Assembly: GCA_026984675.1 (NCBI GenBank)
Contig: JALSRQ010000107.1
Span: 1 to 44,006 of the forward strand
DNA: 44,006 nucleotides
Reading direction: 5' to 3'
Origin: Thermaceae bacterium
GTDB taxonomy: Bacteria > Deinococcota > Deinococci > Deinococcales > Marinithermaceae
Shown piece by piece: positions 16,895 through 24,918 of this stretch. The notes under the pieces were generated by a model, which did no database searches, was not told the origin of the DNA, and worked only from the letters and a program-made list of their open reading frames with translations. The position numbers were made by a program, and so were the translations under genes. The number at the start of each line of letters is the position of its first letter. The stretch's first letter is position 1.

Positions 16895-17595
16895 CCCAGG
16901 GGTTTGCCGGTGCGCACCACCTCGGCGATCCCGCGGGGCAGGCCCCAGGCCTCGATGTCGAAGGCGGTCTGGGCGAAGTCGTAGGGCACCTTGTAGATCC
17001 GGGGGTGCACCCCGTCGGGCTTGATGGTGAGGATCGCCACGTCGGCCCCCGGCTCCCCGCCCAGGGTCAACCCCACCGAGCCGGGGTCGAGCACGAAGCG
17101 GCGCCCCACCTGGCGGAAAAAGGGCACATGGTGGCCCCCGGTCAGCACCACCGTGGCCAGGGTGCGGGCGAGGTGGCGGTCGAGCTCGGGCTCGGGGTCG
17201 TAGAGGGGGAACTTGGCCTCGGGGTCGTCGGGCCGGCCGTGGAAGCCGCGGGCCTTGCCGTAGGGGGTCATGAACTTGATCGCCGGCGGCAGCGCGCCGA
17301 GAAAGCGGCGGGCCTCGGGGGAGAGCTGGTCTCGGGTCCAGGCCATGGCGGCCTCGTTCTCGGGGCTTTTCAGGCCGGTGGGGGTGGGGAAGAGGACGCG
17401 GATCTCGGCGCCCCCCAGGGTGCAGGCGACCCCCGCCTCCCGCAGGCGGGCGACGACCTCGTTGGGGTGGGGGCCGTAGCCCACCAGGTCGCCGAGGCAG
17501 ACCACCCGGTCGACCCGGGCCTCCTCGAGGAACCCGAGGGCGGCCTCGAGGGCCGGCAGGTTGGCGTGCACGTCCGAGATCACCCCGAGCCGCAT
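16891..17595 (-). CDS. Metallophosphoesterase-like protein with degenerate metal site
   Basis: Calcineurin-like phosphoesterase fold, 234 aa. Motif I (ISDVHAN) and motif II (CLGDLVGYGPHP) are intact and FVLDPGSVGL is the usual late motif. The motif normally written GNH(D/E) reads LGGAEIRV here, lacking Asn and His, and the GHTH motif reads TGGHHVPF, lacking the first His. Either the second metal site is lost or other residues take over. There are also unusual segments between residues 80 and 150. The start is ATG 17595, with ATG 17604 possible. The function (nucleotide or phosphodiester hydrolase) is not predictable; it could be inactive. Confidence 0.8.
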
Positions 17596-17654
17596 TGGCC
17601 CCATTGTGGCACAACCCCGCCCATTCTCATGTCCGATGGGCCTACCTCTAGGGC

Positions 17655-18992
17655 GTGGCGGCGGTCTTGCTGGGCGGGCTCCTGGCCCTGGCGCTCCCCC
17701 CCTTTCCCCTGGGGGTCCTCCTGCCCCTGGGGCTCGCCTGGGTGCTCGCCCGGCCCCGGGGTTTTCGCTTTGGCTTCCTCCTCGGGCTTGGGTTTTGGGG
17801 GGTGCACATCGGCTGGCTCCCGGCCAGCTTCGCGGCCTGGTTCGGGCCTTGGGGGGTGGTGCCGTTCGCCCTTTTGGTGGCCTTTTTGGCATCCCTTTGG
17901 GGCGGGCTCTTCGCCCTCTTTGGCCGGGTTCCCCTGGCCCTGGCCGGGGCCTGGGTGGGGCTTGAGTGGCTTTTGGCCCAGGGGCCGCTCAGCTTCCCCT
18001 GGGGCTACCTCGGCTACGCCCTGGTGCCGGCCGGGGGGCGGGTGCTGGCGGCTTGGGTCGGGGTCTGGGGGCTCAGCCTGCTGGTGCTCCTTATCGCGGC
18101 GCTCCTCGCCCGGCGGCGGTACTGGGCGTTGGCGCCCTGGCTCCTGCTCTGGGTCTGGCCGCTCCCCCCGGCCCGGCCCGGGGCCCAGGCCCTGGTGGTG
18201 CAGGCGGCGATCAACCCCCTCGCCAAGTTCCAGGGCGCCGAGGCCTCCCGGCGCTACCTCGAGCTGACCCGCGCCGGCCTCGCCGCCCACCCCGAGGTCC
18301 GGTTGGTGGTCTGGCCGGAGACCGCGGTGGCCCGCCTCCCCCAAGGGACGGCGGCGGTGCTGGGGGACCGGACCCTGATCTACGGCACCTGGGGACCGGG
18401 ACCCCGGAACGAGGTGCGGCTTTGGCGCCGGGGCCGCGACCGGGCGGTCTACGCCAAGCGGCGGCTGGTCCCCTTCGGCGAGTTCTTCCCCGGCCGGGCG
18501 GTTTTCGCCCCGGTCTACGGCTTCTTCTTCCGGGCCTTCGGGCTCGCCCCCCTCGCCGACCTCCGGCCGGGGCGGGCCCCCGCCCTCCTGGGCCGGGCCG
18601 CCGCCTTCGTCTGCTACGAGGCCGACTACCCCGACCTGGTGCGCGGCCTGGCGAACCGGGGGGCCCGGTGGCTCGTCAACGTCTCCAACGACGCCTGGTT
18701 CGGGGTCGGCTACGGCCGGGCCCAGCACCTGGCGATGGCCCGGATGCGGGCGGTGGAGGAGGGGCGCTGGCTCCTCCGGGCGGCCAACGACGGCATCAGC
18801 GCCAGCATCGACCCCTACGGACGGGTGGCGGCCCGCTCCCGGGTGGGCCGGCCCCAGGCCCTGCTCGCCCCCTACCGCGAGCTCGAGGGGCGCACCTTCT
18901 ACGCCCGTTTCGGCGAGCTCCCGGTGTTGGGGGCGGCCTGGCTGGTGCTGCTCACCGGCCTTCTAGAAAACGCTTCCAGAAGGAGCCGATGA
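17655..18992 (+). CDS. lnt: Apolipoprotein N-acyltransferase Lnt
   Basis: Membrane enzyme that adds the third acyl chain to lipoproteins, 445 aa. Six to seven hydrophobic helices in the first 180 residues precede a nitrilase-like domain. The catalytic triad is recognisable as Glu in VVWPETAV (near 223), Lys in YAKRRLVPFGEF (near 268) and Cys in FVCYEADYPD (near 319), with NVSNDAWFG following. A last hydrophobic segment is at the C-terminus. GTG start has no Shine-Dalgarno; TACCTC lies 6 nt before it, a weak -10 match. It overlaps the convergent oxidoreductase gene by 41 nt. A predicted lipoprotein substrate is encoded at 8832-9431. Confidence 0.92.
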   Translation: MAAVLLGGLLALALPPFPLGVLLPLGLAWVLARPRGFRFGFLLGLGFWGVHIGWLPASFAAWFGPWGVVPFALLVAFLASLWGGLFALFGRVPLALAGAWVGLEWLLAQGPLSFPWGYLGYALVPAGGRVLAAWVGVWGLSLLVLLIAALLARRRYWALAPWLLLWVWPLPPARPGAQALVVQAAINPLAKFQGAEASRRYLELTRAGLAAHPEVRLVVWPETAVARLPQGTAAVLGDRTLIYGTWGPGPRNEVRLWRRGRDRAVYAKRRLVPFGEFFPGRAVFAPVYGFFFRAFGLAPLADLRPGRAPALLGRAAAFVCYEADYPDLVRGLANRGARWLVNVSNDAWFGVGYGRAQHLAMARMRAVEEGRWLLRAANDGISASIDPYGRVAARSRVGRPQALLAPYRELEGRTFYARFGELPVLGAAWLVLLTGLLENASRRSR

Positions 18993-20655
18993 CCTCGGGA
19001 TCGAGCCGGGCGGTCCGCTCGGTGGGGGGCAGCGGCTCCCGGTAGAAGAAGGCCGGCAGGGCCTCGACCTCGGGGAGGCCGAGCTCGCGGTTGAAGGCGA
19101 GCTCCAGCCGCAGCACGTCCTTGCCGAGCTCGGCGAAGTACCCTTCTGGGGGCCGGACCCCGTGGCGGTCTTCGATCGCCTCGGCGACCAGCTCCACCGC
19201 CTCCTCGGCGATCGCCGAGGACATGTAGCAAAGCCCCAGGGCGTCGAGGGCGGCGCTCTTCACCTGGTAATCGAAGGAGAGCCGCATGACCTCCTCCAGC
19301 GGCATCTCGAAGGTCTCGACCCGGGCGGGGTTTCCGGCGGTGTGGTCGGCCCCCTGCTGGCTGGTCATGTAGGTGACCCCGGTGCCCTCGACCACCCGGG
19401 GGTCGTAGGCGCTCATCGCCTGGCCCCGCACGGTGGGGTCGCGGGGGTGGCCGAGCTCCCGGGCCAGCCGGTGGGCCCCCTGGGCGATGCGCCGGCCCTC
19501 GGGGGTGCCGTGCCGGAGTTCCTCGGCCATCCCGAGCATCCACTCGAGGTCCCCCCACTCGGCGAGGCCGGCGTCCATGGCCACCGCCAGGGTGGCCCCG
19601 AACTCGATGGTGTCGATCCCCAGGTCGTTGGCCTCGCGGTTGACCCGGGCGATCGCGTCGAGGTCGGCGAGGCCGCAGTTCGACCCCACCAGCCCGATGG
19701 TCTCGTACTCCAGGGGGCTCACCACCAGCCGCCCCTCGGGGTCGGGGAAGCGGTTCGAGCAGCGGATGATGCAGCCGGGCATGCAGGCGTGGGTGGGGGT
19801 GCCCTGGCCGTCGCGCTTTAGGATCCGTTCCCGGAGGGCCTCGCCGCCGATCGGGTTGGGGCCGTCGGTGAGCCGCCCGAGACGGAAGTTCTTGACCGGC
19901 AGCCCGCCGGCGACGTTCTGGTAGTCGGCCATGCCGGCGGTGCCGATCTCGGGGTAGTAGCGCCCGGTCACCGGGTTGGCCCGGAGCTTCTGACCGTAGG
20001 CCTTGAGCTCGTCGAAGAACTTCCTCTTCTCCTTGGGCGGCCGGTCGGCCCCCTCGACCACGATCGCCTTGACGCGCTTCTTCCCCAGCACCGCGCCCAG
20101 CCCGCCCCGGCCGGCGATCCGCCCGGGGAGGCCGTCGGTGTCGGTGATGCTGATCCCGGCCAGGAGCCCTTGGTACTCGCCGACCGGACCGAGGGCGGCC
20201 ACCGCGCTCTTGGGGTAGCGGCGGCGGAGCTCGGCGACGGTGGCGTAGGTCCCCTGGCCCAGGAACTCGCGGCCGTCCTCGAACCGGACCCCCCCGGGCC
20301 CGATCACCAGCACCGTCCAGTCGGGGGCGGCGCCGAGCAGGGTCAGACCGGCGATCCCCAGCCGGCCCAGGGCGAAGGCCACCGTTCCCCCCGCGTTCGA
20401 CTCCTTGACGCCCCCGGTGAGCGGGCTCCGCGCCCCCACCGAAAGGCGGTTGGCGTTGGAGAAGGTGGTCCCCGCCAGGGGGCCGGCGACCAGGACCAGG
20501 GGGTTTTCCTCCGAGAGGGGTTCGGCCCGGTAGGCCTTATAGGCGAGGAGCCGCTCGACGGTGCGGTAGCGGCCGGCCCGCCAGACTTCCTCGGCGGGCC
20601 AGGGGCGTTCCTCGACCTTGCGGTCGTTAAGGCGTACCGTCAACCAGCGAGGCAT
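18952..20655 (-). CDS. Aldehyde ferredoxin oxidoreductase family tungsto/molybdoenzyme
   Basis: Pterin- and Fe-S-dependent oxidoreductase, 567 aa. Recognisable AOR features are GPLAGTTFSNANRLSVGARSP, KESNAGG, LPGRIAGRGGLGAVLGKK (pterin binding), NFRLG, DTIEFGATLA, and a late Cys in LGLCYMSS. The [4Fe-4S] cysteines read CMPGCIIRC (spacing C-x3-C-x3-C), which differs from the C-x2-C-x3-C of the Pyrococcus enzymes. It may belong to a YdhV-like branch, in which case the substrate is unknown. TACAAT lies 6 nt before the ATG. It converges on lnt with a 41-nt overlap. Mo/W supply could come from modABC in the same window. Confidence 0.88.
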   Translation of the reverse strand: MPRWLTVRLNDRKVEERPWPAEEVWRAGRYRTVERLLAYKAYRAEPLSEENPLVLVAGPLAGTTFSNANRLSVGARSPLTGGVKESNAGGTVAFALGRLGIAGLTLLGAAPDWTVLVIGPGGVRFEDGREFLGQGTYATVAELRRRYPKSAVAALGPVGEYQGLLAGISITDTDGLPGRIAGRGGLGAVLGKKRVKAIVVEGADRPPKEKRKFFDELKAYGQKLRANPVTGRYYPEIGTAGMADYQNVAGGLPVKNFRLGRLTDGPNPIGGEALRERILKRDGQGTPTHACMPGCIIRCSNRFPDPEGRLVVSPLEYETIGLVGSNCGLADLDAIARVNREANDLGIDTIEFGATLAVAMDAGLAEWGDLEWMLGMAEELRHGTPEGRRIAQGAHRLARELGHPRDPTVRGQAMSAYDPRVVEGTGVTYMTSQQGADHTAGNPARVETFEMPLEEVMRLSFDYQVKSAALDALGLCYMSSAIAEEAVELVAEAIEDRHGVRPPEGYFAELGKDVLRLELAFNRELGLPEVEALPAFFYREPLPPTERTARLDPEVIGSFWKRFLEGR

Positions 20656-20661
20656 GCCCCT

Positions 20662-20667
20662 ATTGTA
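20662..20667 (-). promoter_or_regulatory. -10 box (TACAAT) for the AOR-family gene
   Basis: TACAAT on the minus strand is 6 nt before the ATG at 20655 (spacer AGGGGC). It lies in the 47-nt gap after the polysaccharide deacetylase gene, so the oxidoreductase may be transcribed separately from the glycan cluster. Confidence 0.45.
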
Positions 20668-20702
20668 GACGGACGGATTCGGCCGCGACCTCCGGCGCCG
20701 GC

Positions 20703-21866
20703 TCAGGGCCCGGCTTCTTTGAGGTAGCGGCGGAGAAAGGCCTCCCGGCGGGCGTAGACCAGCTTGACCCCGGGGCTCCTCTTCTTGGGGTAGCGGGGGT
20801 CGCGGTAGAGCCACTCGAAGAACCGGAGGGCGGCGGTGGCCACCGCTCGGTCGAGGGGCGGGAGCTCGGCGACCTCGAACCCGAGCAGCTCGCGGGCCCC
20901 CTCGACCAGCCCGGTGCGGGCGAAGACCAAGGCGATCTCGGGATCGTCGGCGACCCGCCGGGCGGCGGCCTCGAGGTCGGCCCGGAGGGCCCGGAGGATG
21001 GCCAGGGGCGGAAGCGCCGCGACCTTCCGGCTGTCGAAGTGGAGCTCAAGCCCCACGCTCCCCGGCGCCACCCCCGGCAGGGCCGGGCCCCGGTAGGGGG
21101 CCTTGGCGCAGCGGAAAAGGCCGGTGCGGTGCCGGCGGCAGTGGCGGATTCCGTGGGCCCGGTCGTAGCGCTCGTCCATCCCCTGGAGCGCCCGGATCAG
21201 CCCCTCCTTGAAGCCGAGCGGCCGGAGGGTTTGATCCCCCATCGGGACCAGGCGGTAGCCGGCCGAGGCGAGCCCCTCGATCAACCGGGGGAGCATCGCC
21301 AAGGTGGCCTCGCGGCCGTCGTGGAGAAGGATCACCGAGCCGGGGGCGGCGTACTCCAGCACCCGATCGGCCAGGGCCGCCGGGTCCTCGTCGGTCCAGT
21401 CGCGCGACTCCAGGTCCCAAAGCGCCACCCGCCGCCCGAGTCGCCGGGCGAACACCCGGGTGAAGGGGGTGTGGAGCCCGTGGGGCGGGCGGTAGAGGGG
21501 GAGGCCGCCGGGATCGTAGGCCACCTGCCGCCACTCCAGGGGTGGGAAGAGGAGCCAGCCAAGCCGGTGGCTCCGGCCGTGGGAGGCGACCTCGTGGCCC
21601 GCTTGGCGGATCGCCTGGACGAGTTCGGGGTGGCGCTCGGCCCGCTCTCCGAGTACGAAGAAGGTGGCCCGGACCCGGCGGTCCCCAAGCAGCTTGAGCA
21701 GCCGGGGGGTGGTCGCGGGGTCGGGGCCGTCGTCGAAGGTGAGCGAGACCAGGGGGGCGTTCCTCGGGCCGTGGGCCAGGGCCCCCACCCCCATCCAGCG
21801 GAAGAGGAGGTCGCTGGCCAGGTAGGCGAGGGCTAGCCCGCCGAGTCCGATCGCCCAAGCTGCCAC
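20703..21866 (-). CDS. Membrane-anchored polysaccharide deacetylase with YkoP-like C-terminal domain
   Basis: A 387-aa protein. An N-terminal membrane anchor (AAWAIGLGGLALAYLASDLLF) is followed by a NodB-type deacetylase domain: TFDDGPDP (metal-binding Asp pair), SHGRSH (metal His pair), YRPPHG and VILLHDG (catalytic His). From about residue 225 a further domain resembling YkoP-type domains appears (YRGPALPGVAPGSVGLELHFD to the C-terminus). GTG 21866 is chosen for its GGAGG 9 nt upstream; it overlaps the MFS gene by 34 nt. It likely deacetylates peptidoglycan or an exported glycan on the outer face of the membrane. The substrate is inferred only from its position in the glycosyltransferase cluster. 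Confidence 0.82.
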   Translation of the reverse strand: MAAWAIGLGGLALAYLASDLLFRWMGVGALAHGPRNAPLVSLTFDDGPDPATTPRLLKLLGDRRVRATFFVLGERAERHPELVQAIRQAGHEVASHGRSHRLGWLLFPPLEWRQVAYDPGGLPLYRPPHGLHTPFTRVFARRLGRRVALWDLESRDWTDEDPAALADRVLEYAAPGSVILLHDGREATLAMLPRLIEGLASAGYRLVPMGDQTLRPLGFKEGLIRALQGMDERYDRAHGIRHCRRHRTGLFRCAKAPYRGPALPGVAPGSVGLELHFDSRKVAALPPLAILRALRADLEAAARRVADDPEIALVFARTGLVEGARELLGFEVAELPPLDRAVATAALRFFEWLYRDPRYPKKRSPGVKLVYARREAFLRRYLKEAGP

Positions 21867-23017
21867 AGGTAGTACCCTCCGACCAGCGCCATCAGCGCCC
21901 CGCCGGTGACGAAGGGCCCGGCGGGGCCGAAGGCGTCCCAGGTGAACCCGCCGAGGGCGGGGCCGACCGCGAAGCCCAGCGCCTCCAGCGTCATGATCAC
22001 CCCCCAGGCGGCGGCCCGGTCGGCATCGGGTAGCGAGCGCACCACCAGGCCGTTCCAGCCGGGGAAGAAGAGCCCGTACCCCACCCCGATGAGGAGCCCG
22101 CTGGCCAGCAGGACCCCCCAGGTGGGGCCGTAGGCCAGGCTTAAAACCCCCACCCCGGCCAGCCCCAGCCCGGCCAAGAAGAGCCCCGGCACCAACAGCC
22201 GCCGGGGCTCGCCGCGGTCGGCCCGGTGGCCGGCCAGGGCCAGGACCAGGAGGGCCGCCCCGCCCCCCACCGCGATCAGAAACGCGAGCCGGGGGACGCC
22301 GAGGTCGACCCGGGCGATGAAGAGGAAGAGCACCGGCGAGAGCACCCCGGTCGACAGCGTCTGGACGAAGGCCGCCGGCATCAGCCGGATCAGCCGGCGC
22401 CAGTCGTAGGCCTCGCGGCCCTGGTGGGCGGCGGGGGCCTTGAGCCCGGCCAGGCTGAGGGCGAGCAGGGCTAAAAGGGCCGCTCCCAAGAGGAGGTAGC
22501 GGTAGGCCTCCTCGGGGCGCTGGCGGGCGAGGTAGCCGGTGGCCAGCATGGCGAGGCCGAGGAGGGGGGCGATCAGGGCGGTGGCCAGGGTCACCCCCCG
22601 GGCCTCGTAGCCGCGGTGGCTGTCGCGGCTGATAAAGGTGAGGACGGCCGGCCACAGGGGGCTGACCAGCGCCCCCCAGGCGGCCGCCACCAGGAGCATC
22701 CAGGCCAGCGGGCCGTGGGGGAGGGTGGCCACCGCCAGCAGGCCGAAGAGGCCGGAGCCGGCCAGGACCGCGCCCAGCCGCACCCGTTCGGCCAGCCAGC
22801 CGCCGCCGCTTTTGGCCAGGGCGTCGGTGAGGTAGTGGACCGAGGTCACCAGCCCCACCAGCGACGCCCCCAGCCCCAGGTGCCGCCCGGCGTAGAGGGG
22901 GAAAAACCCCACGAAGAAGGCGCTTCGAAGCATCTCGGTGAGGGCCAGGAGGCCCACCAGGCGCACCACCAAAAGGGGCCGGCGCCAGGGGAGCCGCCTA
23001 GCGGTTTCTCTCGGCAA
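21833..23017 (-). CDS. Major facilitator superfamily transporter
   Basis: A 394-aa protein with about twelve hydrophobic segments and a central cytoplasmic loop (KAPAAHQGREAYDWRRL). The loop between helices 2 and 3 reads GGWLAERVRLG, matching the MFS motif A position. No substrate-specific motif is recognised. Between a deacetylase and glycosyltransferase genes it could export a sugar, lipid or precursor; drug efflux is an equal alternative. The start is TTG 23017, overlapping the upstream GT2 gene by 20 nt; the next candidate starts (GTG near 22972) would cut into the first helix, so TTG is preferred with moderate certainty. Confidence 0.82.
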   Translation of the reverse strand: MPRETARRLPWRRPLLVVRLVGLLALTEMLRSAFFVGFFPLYAGRHLGLGASLVGLVTSVHYLTDALAKSGGGWLAERVRLGAVLAGSGLFGLLAVATLPHGPLAWMLLVAAAWGALVSPLWPAVLTFISRDSHRGYEARGVTLATALIAPLLGLAMLATGYLARQRPEEAYRYLLLGAALLALLALSLAGLKAPAAHQGREAYDWRRLIRLMPAAFVQTLSTGVLSPVLFLFIARVDLGVPRLAFLIAVGGGAALLVLALAGHRADRGEPRRLLVPGLFLAGLGLAGVGVLSLAYGPTWGVLLASGLLIGVGYGLFFPGWNGLVVRSLPDADRAAAWGVIMTLEALGFAVGPALGGFTWDAFGPAGPFVTGGALMALVGGYYLWQLGRSDSAG

Positions 23018-23702
23018 AGTAGTCCTCCCCGTAGTCCTCCGGCAGGCCCCGAAGGCGCCGCCAGACGTTCCGCGCGTGGACCCCGTAGAGCTTGAGCCGC
23101 CCGCCCCGGAGCCGCCGACCCGAGGTCATCACCCGCTGGCGCGGCTGGTAACGGACCTCCCCCAGGGCCTTGAGCTTGAGGCCGAGGTGGACGTCCTCGG
23201 CGAAGGGCCGGTCGTAGCCGCCCACCGCCAGCGCCGCCTCCCTTCGCACCGCGTGGTTGGCCCCCGAGAGGTTGGGCTGGCCCAGGGCGTGGGTGAGGCG
23301 CAGGAAGAGGGGGAAGCCGTAGCGGGCCAGCCAGCGATCGAGGGCCGGGGCCTCGAAGAGCTCGAGGGGGCCGTAGCTGGCCACCACCCGGGGGTCCTCG
23401 AACGCCTCCAGGATCGCCGCCGTCCACCCCGGCAGCACCCGCCCGTCGGCGTCGGTCTGGGCCACGATCGCCCCGCTGGCGGCCTCGAGGCCGGCCTGGC
23501 GGGCCCGGTGCACCCCCGCTTCCTCCACCCGGATCACCCGGGCTCCGGCCTGGGCGGCGATCGCGGCGGTGGCGTCCACCGAGCCGTTGTCCACCACGAT
23601 CACCTCGTCGGGCGGGGGGTCCTGGGCCAGGATCGACTCCAGCGCGGCCCCGATGTAGGCCTCCTCGTTTCTTGCCGGGACGACGACGGAGAGCCGGGGC
23701 AT
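22998..23702 (-). CDS. Family 2 glycosyltransferase
   Basis: GT-A fold glycosyltransferase of 234 aa. It opens with LSVVVPARNEEAYIGAALESIL and continues to DEVIVVDNGSVDATA (nucleotide-binding) and AQTDADGRVLPGW, containing the metal-binding DAD. LSGANHAVRREAALAVGGYD and FAEDVHLGLKL (the ED motif) complete the family pattern. There are no transmembrane helices. Donor and acceptor are unknown. TATAAT lies 9 nt before the ATG and overlaps the stop of the preceding GT4 gene, so it can be transcribed alone as well as with the cluster. Confidence 0.88.
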   Translation of the reverse strand: MPRLSVVVPARNEEAYIGAALESILAQDPPPDEVIVVDNGSVDATAAIAAQAGARVIRVEEAGVHRARQAGLEAASGAIVAQTDADGRVLPGWTAAILEAFEDPRVVASYGPLELFEAPALDRWLARYGFPLFLRLTHALGQPNLSGANHAVRREAALAVGGYDRPFAEDVHLGLKLKALGEVRYQPRQRVMTSGRRLRGGRLKLYGVHARNVWRRLRGLPEDYGEDYFAERNR

Positions 23703-23711
23703 GTCGCCCGG

Positions 23712-23717
23712 ATTATA
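23712..23717 (-). promoter_or_regulatory. -10 box (TATAAT) for the GT2-MFS-deacetylase genes
   Basis: TATAAT on the minus strand lies 9 nt before the ATG at 23702 and overlaps the TAA stop of the GT4 gene. No Shine-Dalgarno is present in the spacer. Confidence 0.5.
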
Positions 23718-24906
23718 CGCGGCTGGAGCCGTTTTTCAGGGTGGGAAAGCCGAAGTAAAGCTTTCGGGGTTCGCTCTGGAAGATCGCCTCGGCTTCCTCG
23801 TAGGCCGCCACCATGGCCTCGGCCACCCGGGGGGCGCTGCGGGCGGCGGCAAAGCGGCGGGCCTCCTCGGCGAAGCGGCGGCGACGGGCCTCGTCGGCGA
23901 GCAGACCGGCCGCCGCCCGGGCCAGGGCGGGGGCGTCGCCGGGGGGGACCAGGTACCCGGTGCGCCCGTCCTGGACGCTGTCGATCGCTCCGCCGGCGGC
24001 CACCGCCACCACCGGCAGCCCCATCGCCTGGGCCTCCCAGAGCACCAGCCCCTGGGTCTCGGTCTCGCTGGCGAAGAGGAAGAGCTCGGCGGCGCGGTAG
24101 TAGCCGCCGATCGCGGGGTAGGGAAGGGCGCCGGCGAAGGTCACCCGGTCGGCCACCCCGAGCTCCTCCGCCAGGGCCTCGAGGGCCTCGCGCTCGGGGC
24201 CCTCGCCGACGATCACCCAGTGGGCGTTGGCGTCGTGAGCCAGGCGGGCGAAGGCCCGCACTGCCACGTCGAGGCTCTTTTCCTTGCCCAGCCGGCTCAC
24301 GGTGAGGAGCCGCCGCCGCCCGGCCGGCCAGGGGTCGGGCTCGGGCCGGGGGGCGGCCTCGAGGAGCTCGGTGTCGATGCCGGTGGGGATCACCCGCACC
24401 GGTCGCTCGATGCGGTAGCGCTGGACCAGCTGCTTGACCGGGTGGGTGGGGGCGATCACCAGCTCGACCCGGTTGTAAAAGGCCCGGGCCAACCGGGGGA
24501 TGATGTGGGTGTGCCGGTCGAGGAAGGCGAGGCCGGGGACGTAGTGGGCGTACTTCTCGTAGTGGGTGTGGAAGGTCGAGAGGTGGGGCACCCGCCACTT
24601 CTGGGCCAGCGAGAGGGCCCAAAGCCCCAGGGTGAAGGGCACGTGGGAGTGAACGATCTCGAACCGCTTGGGCAGGGCCTTGCTGCTCGGGAGCCCCAGC
24701 CGGTAGTCCTCGAAGAAGGGGTAGGGCACGCTCTTGACCCGCACCACCCCCTCCTCGGGCTCGGCCCCGGGGAGCTCGGGGGCGATGATCCAGGCGTCGT
24801 GGCCCTGCCGCCGGAGCTCCCGCCAGAGCAGGTAGACGCTGGTCGAGACCCCGTTCTTGCTGGGGAAGTAGACGTCGGTAAAAAGCCCCACCCGGAAGAG
24901 CCGCAC
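23713..24906 (-). CDS. Family 4 glycosyltransferase (glycolipid-type)
   Basis: GT-B fold glycosyltransferase of 397 aa. The N-terminal VGLFTDVYFPSKNGVSTSVYLL, then IVHSHVPFTLGLWAL and LSTFHTHYEKYAHYVPG, are characteristic of glycosyltransferases that act on diacylglycerol or phosphatidylinositol. The C-terminal half has LTVSRLGKEKSLDVAV, VGEGPEREAL and the nucleotide-sugar EX7E motif in SETETQGLVLWEAQAMGLPVV. A diacylglycerol glucosyltransferase role is plausible but not proven. GTG start, with TAAGAT 6 nt upstream overlapping the stop of the next GT2 gene. Confidence 0.88.
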   Translation of the reverse strand: MRLFRVGLFTDVYFPSKNGVSTSVYLLWRELRRQGHDAWIIAPELPGAEPEEGVVRVKSVPYPFFEDYRLGLPSSKALPKRFEIVHSHVPFTLGLWALSLAQKWRVPHLSTFHTHYEKYAHYVPGLAFLDRHTHIIPRLARAFYNRVELVIAPTHPVKQLVQRYRIERPVRVIPTGIDTELLEAAPRPEPDPWPAGRRRLLTVSRLGKEKSLDVAVRAFARLAHDANAHWVIVGEGPEREALEALAEELGVADRVTFAGALPYPAIGGYYRAAELFLFASETETQGLVLWEAQAMGLPVVAVAAGGAIDSVQDGRTGYLVPPGDAPALARAAAGLLADEARRRRFAEEARRFAAARSAPRVAEAMVAAYEEAEAIFQSEPRKLYFGFPTLKNGSSRV

Positions 24907-24912
24907 GGAGCC

Positions 24913-24918
24913 ATCTTA
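24913..24918 (-). promoter_or_regulatory. -10 box (TAAGAT) for the GT4 gene
   Basis: TAAGAT on the minus strand is 6 nt before the GTG at 24906. Its TAA is the stop of the upstream galactofuranosyltransferase-like gene. Confidence 0.45.

Noticed and set aside
20656-20814. N-terminal extension of the AOR-family protein
   Set aside because: The extension is Arg/Pro-rich, runs over the -10 box and into the upstream gene, and adds no AOR homology. ATG 20655 is the better start.
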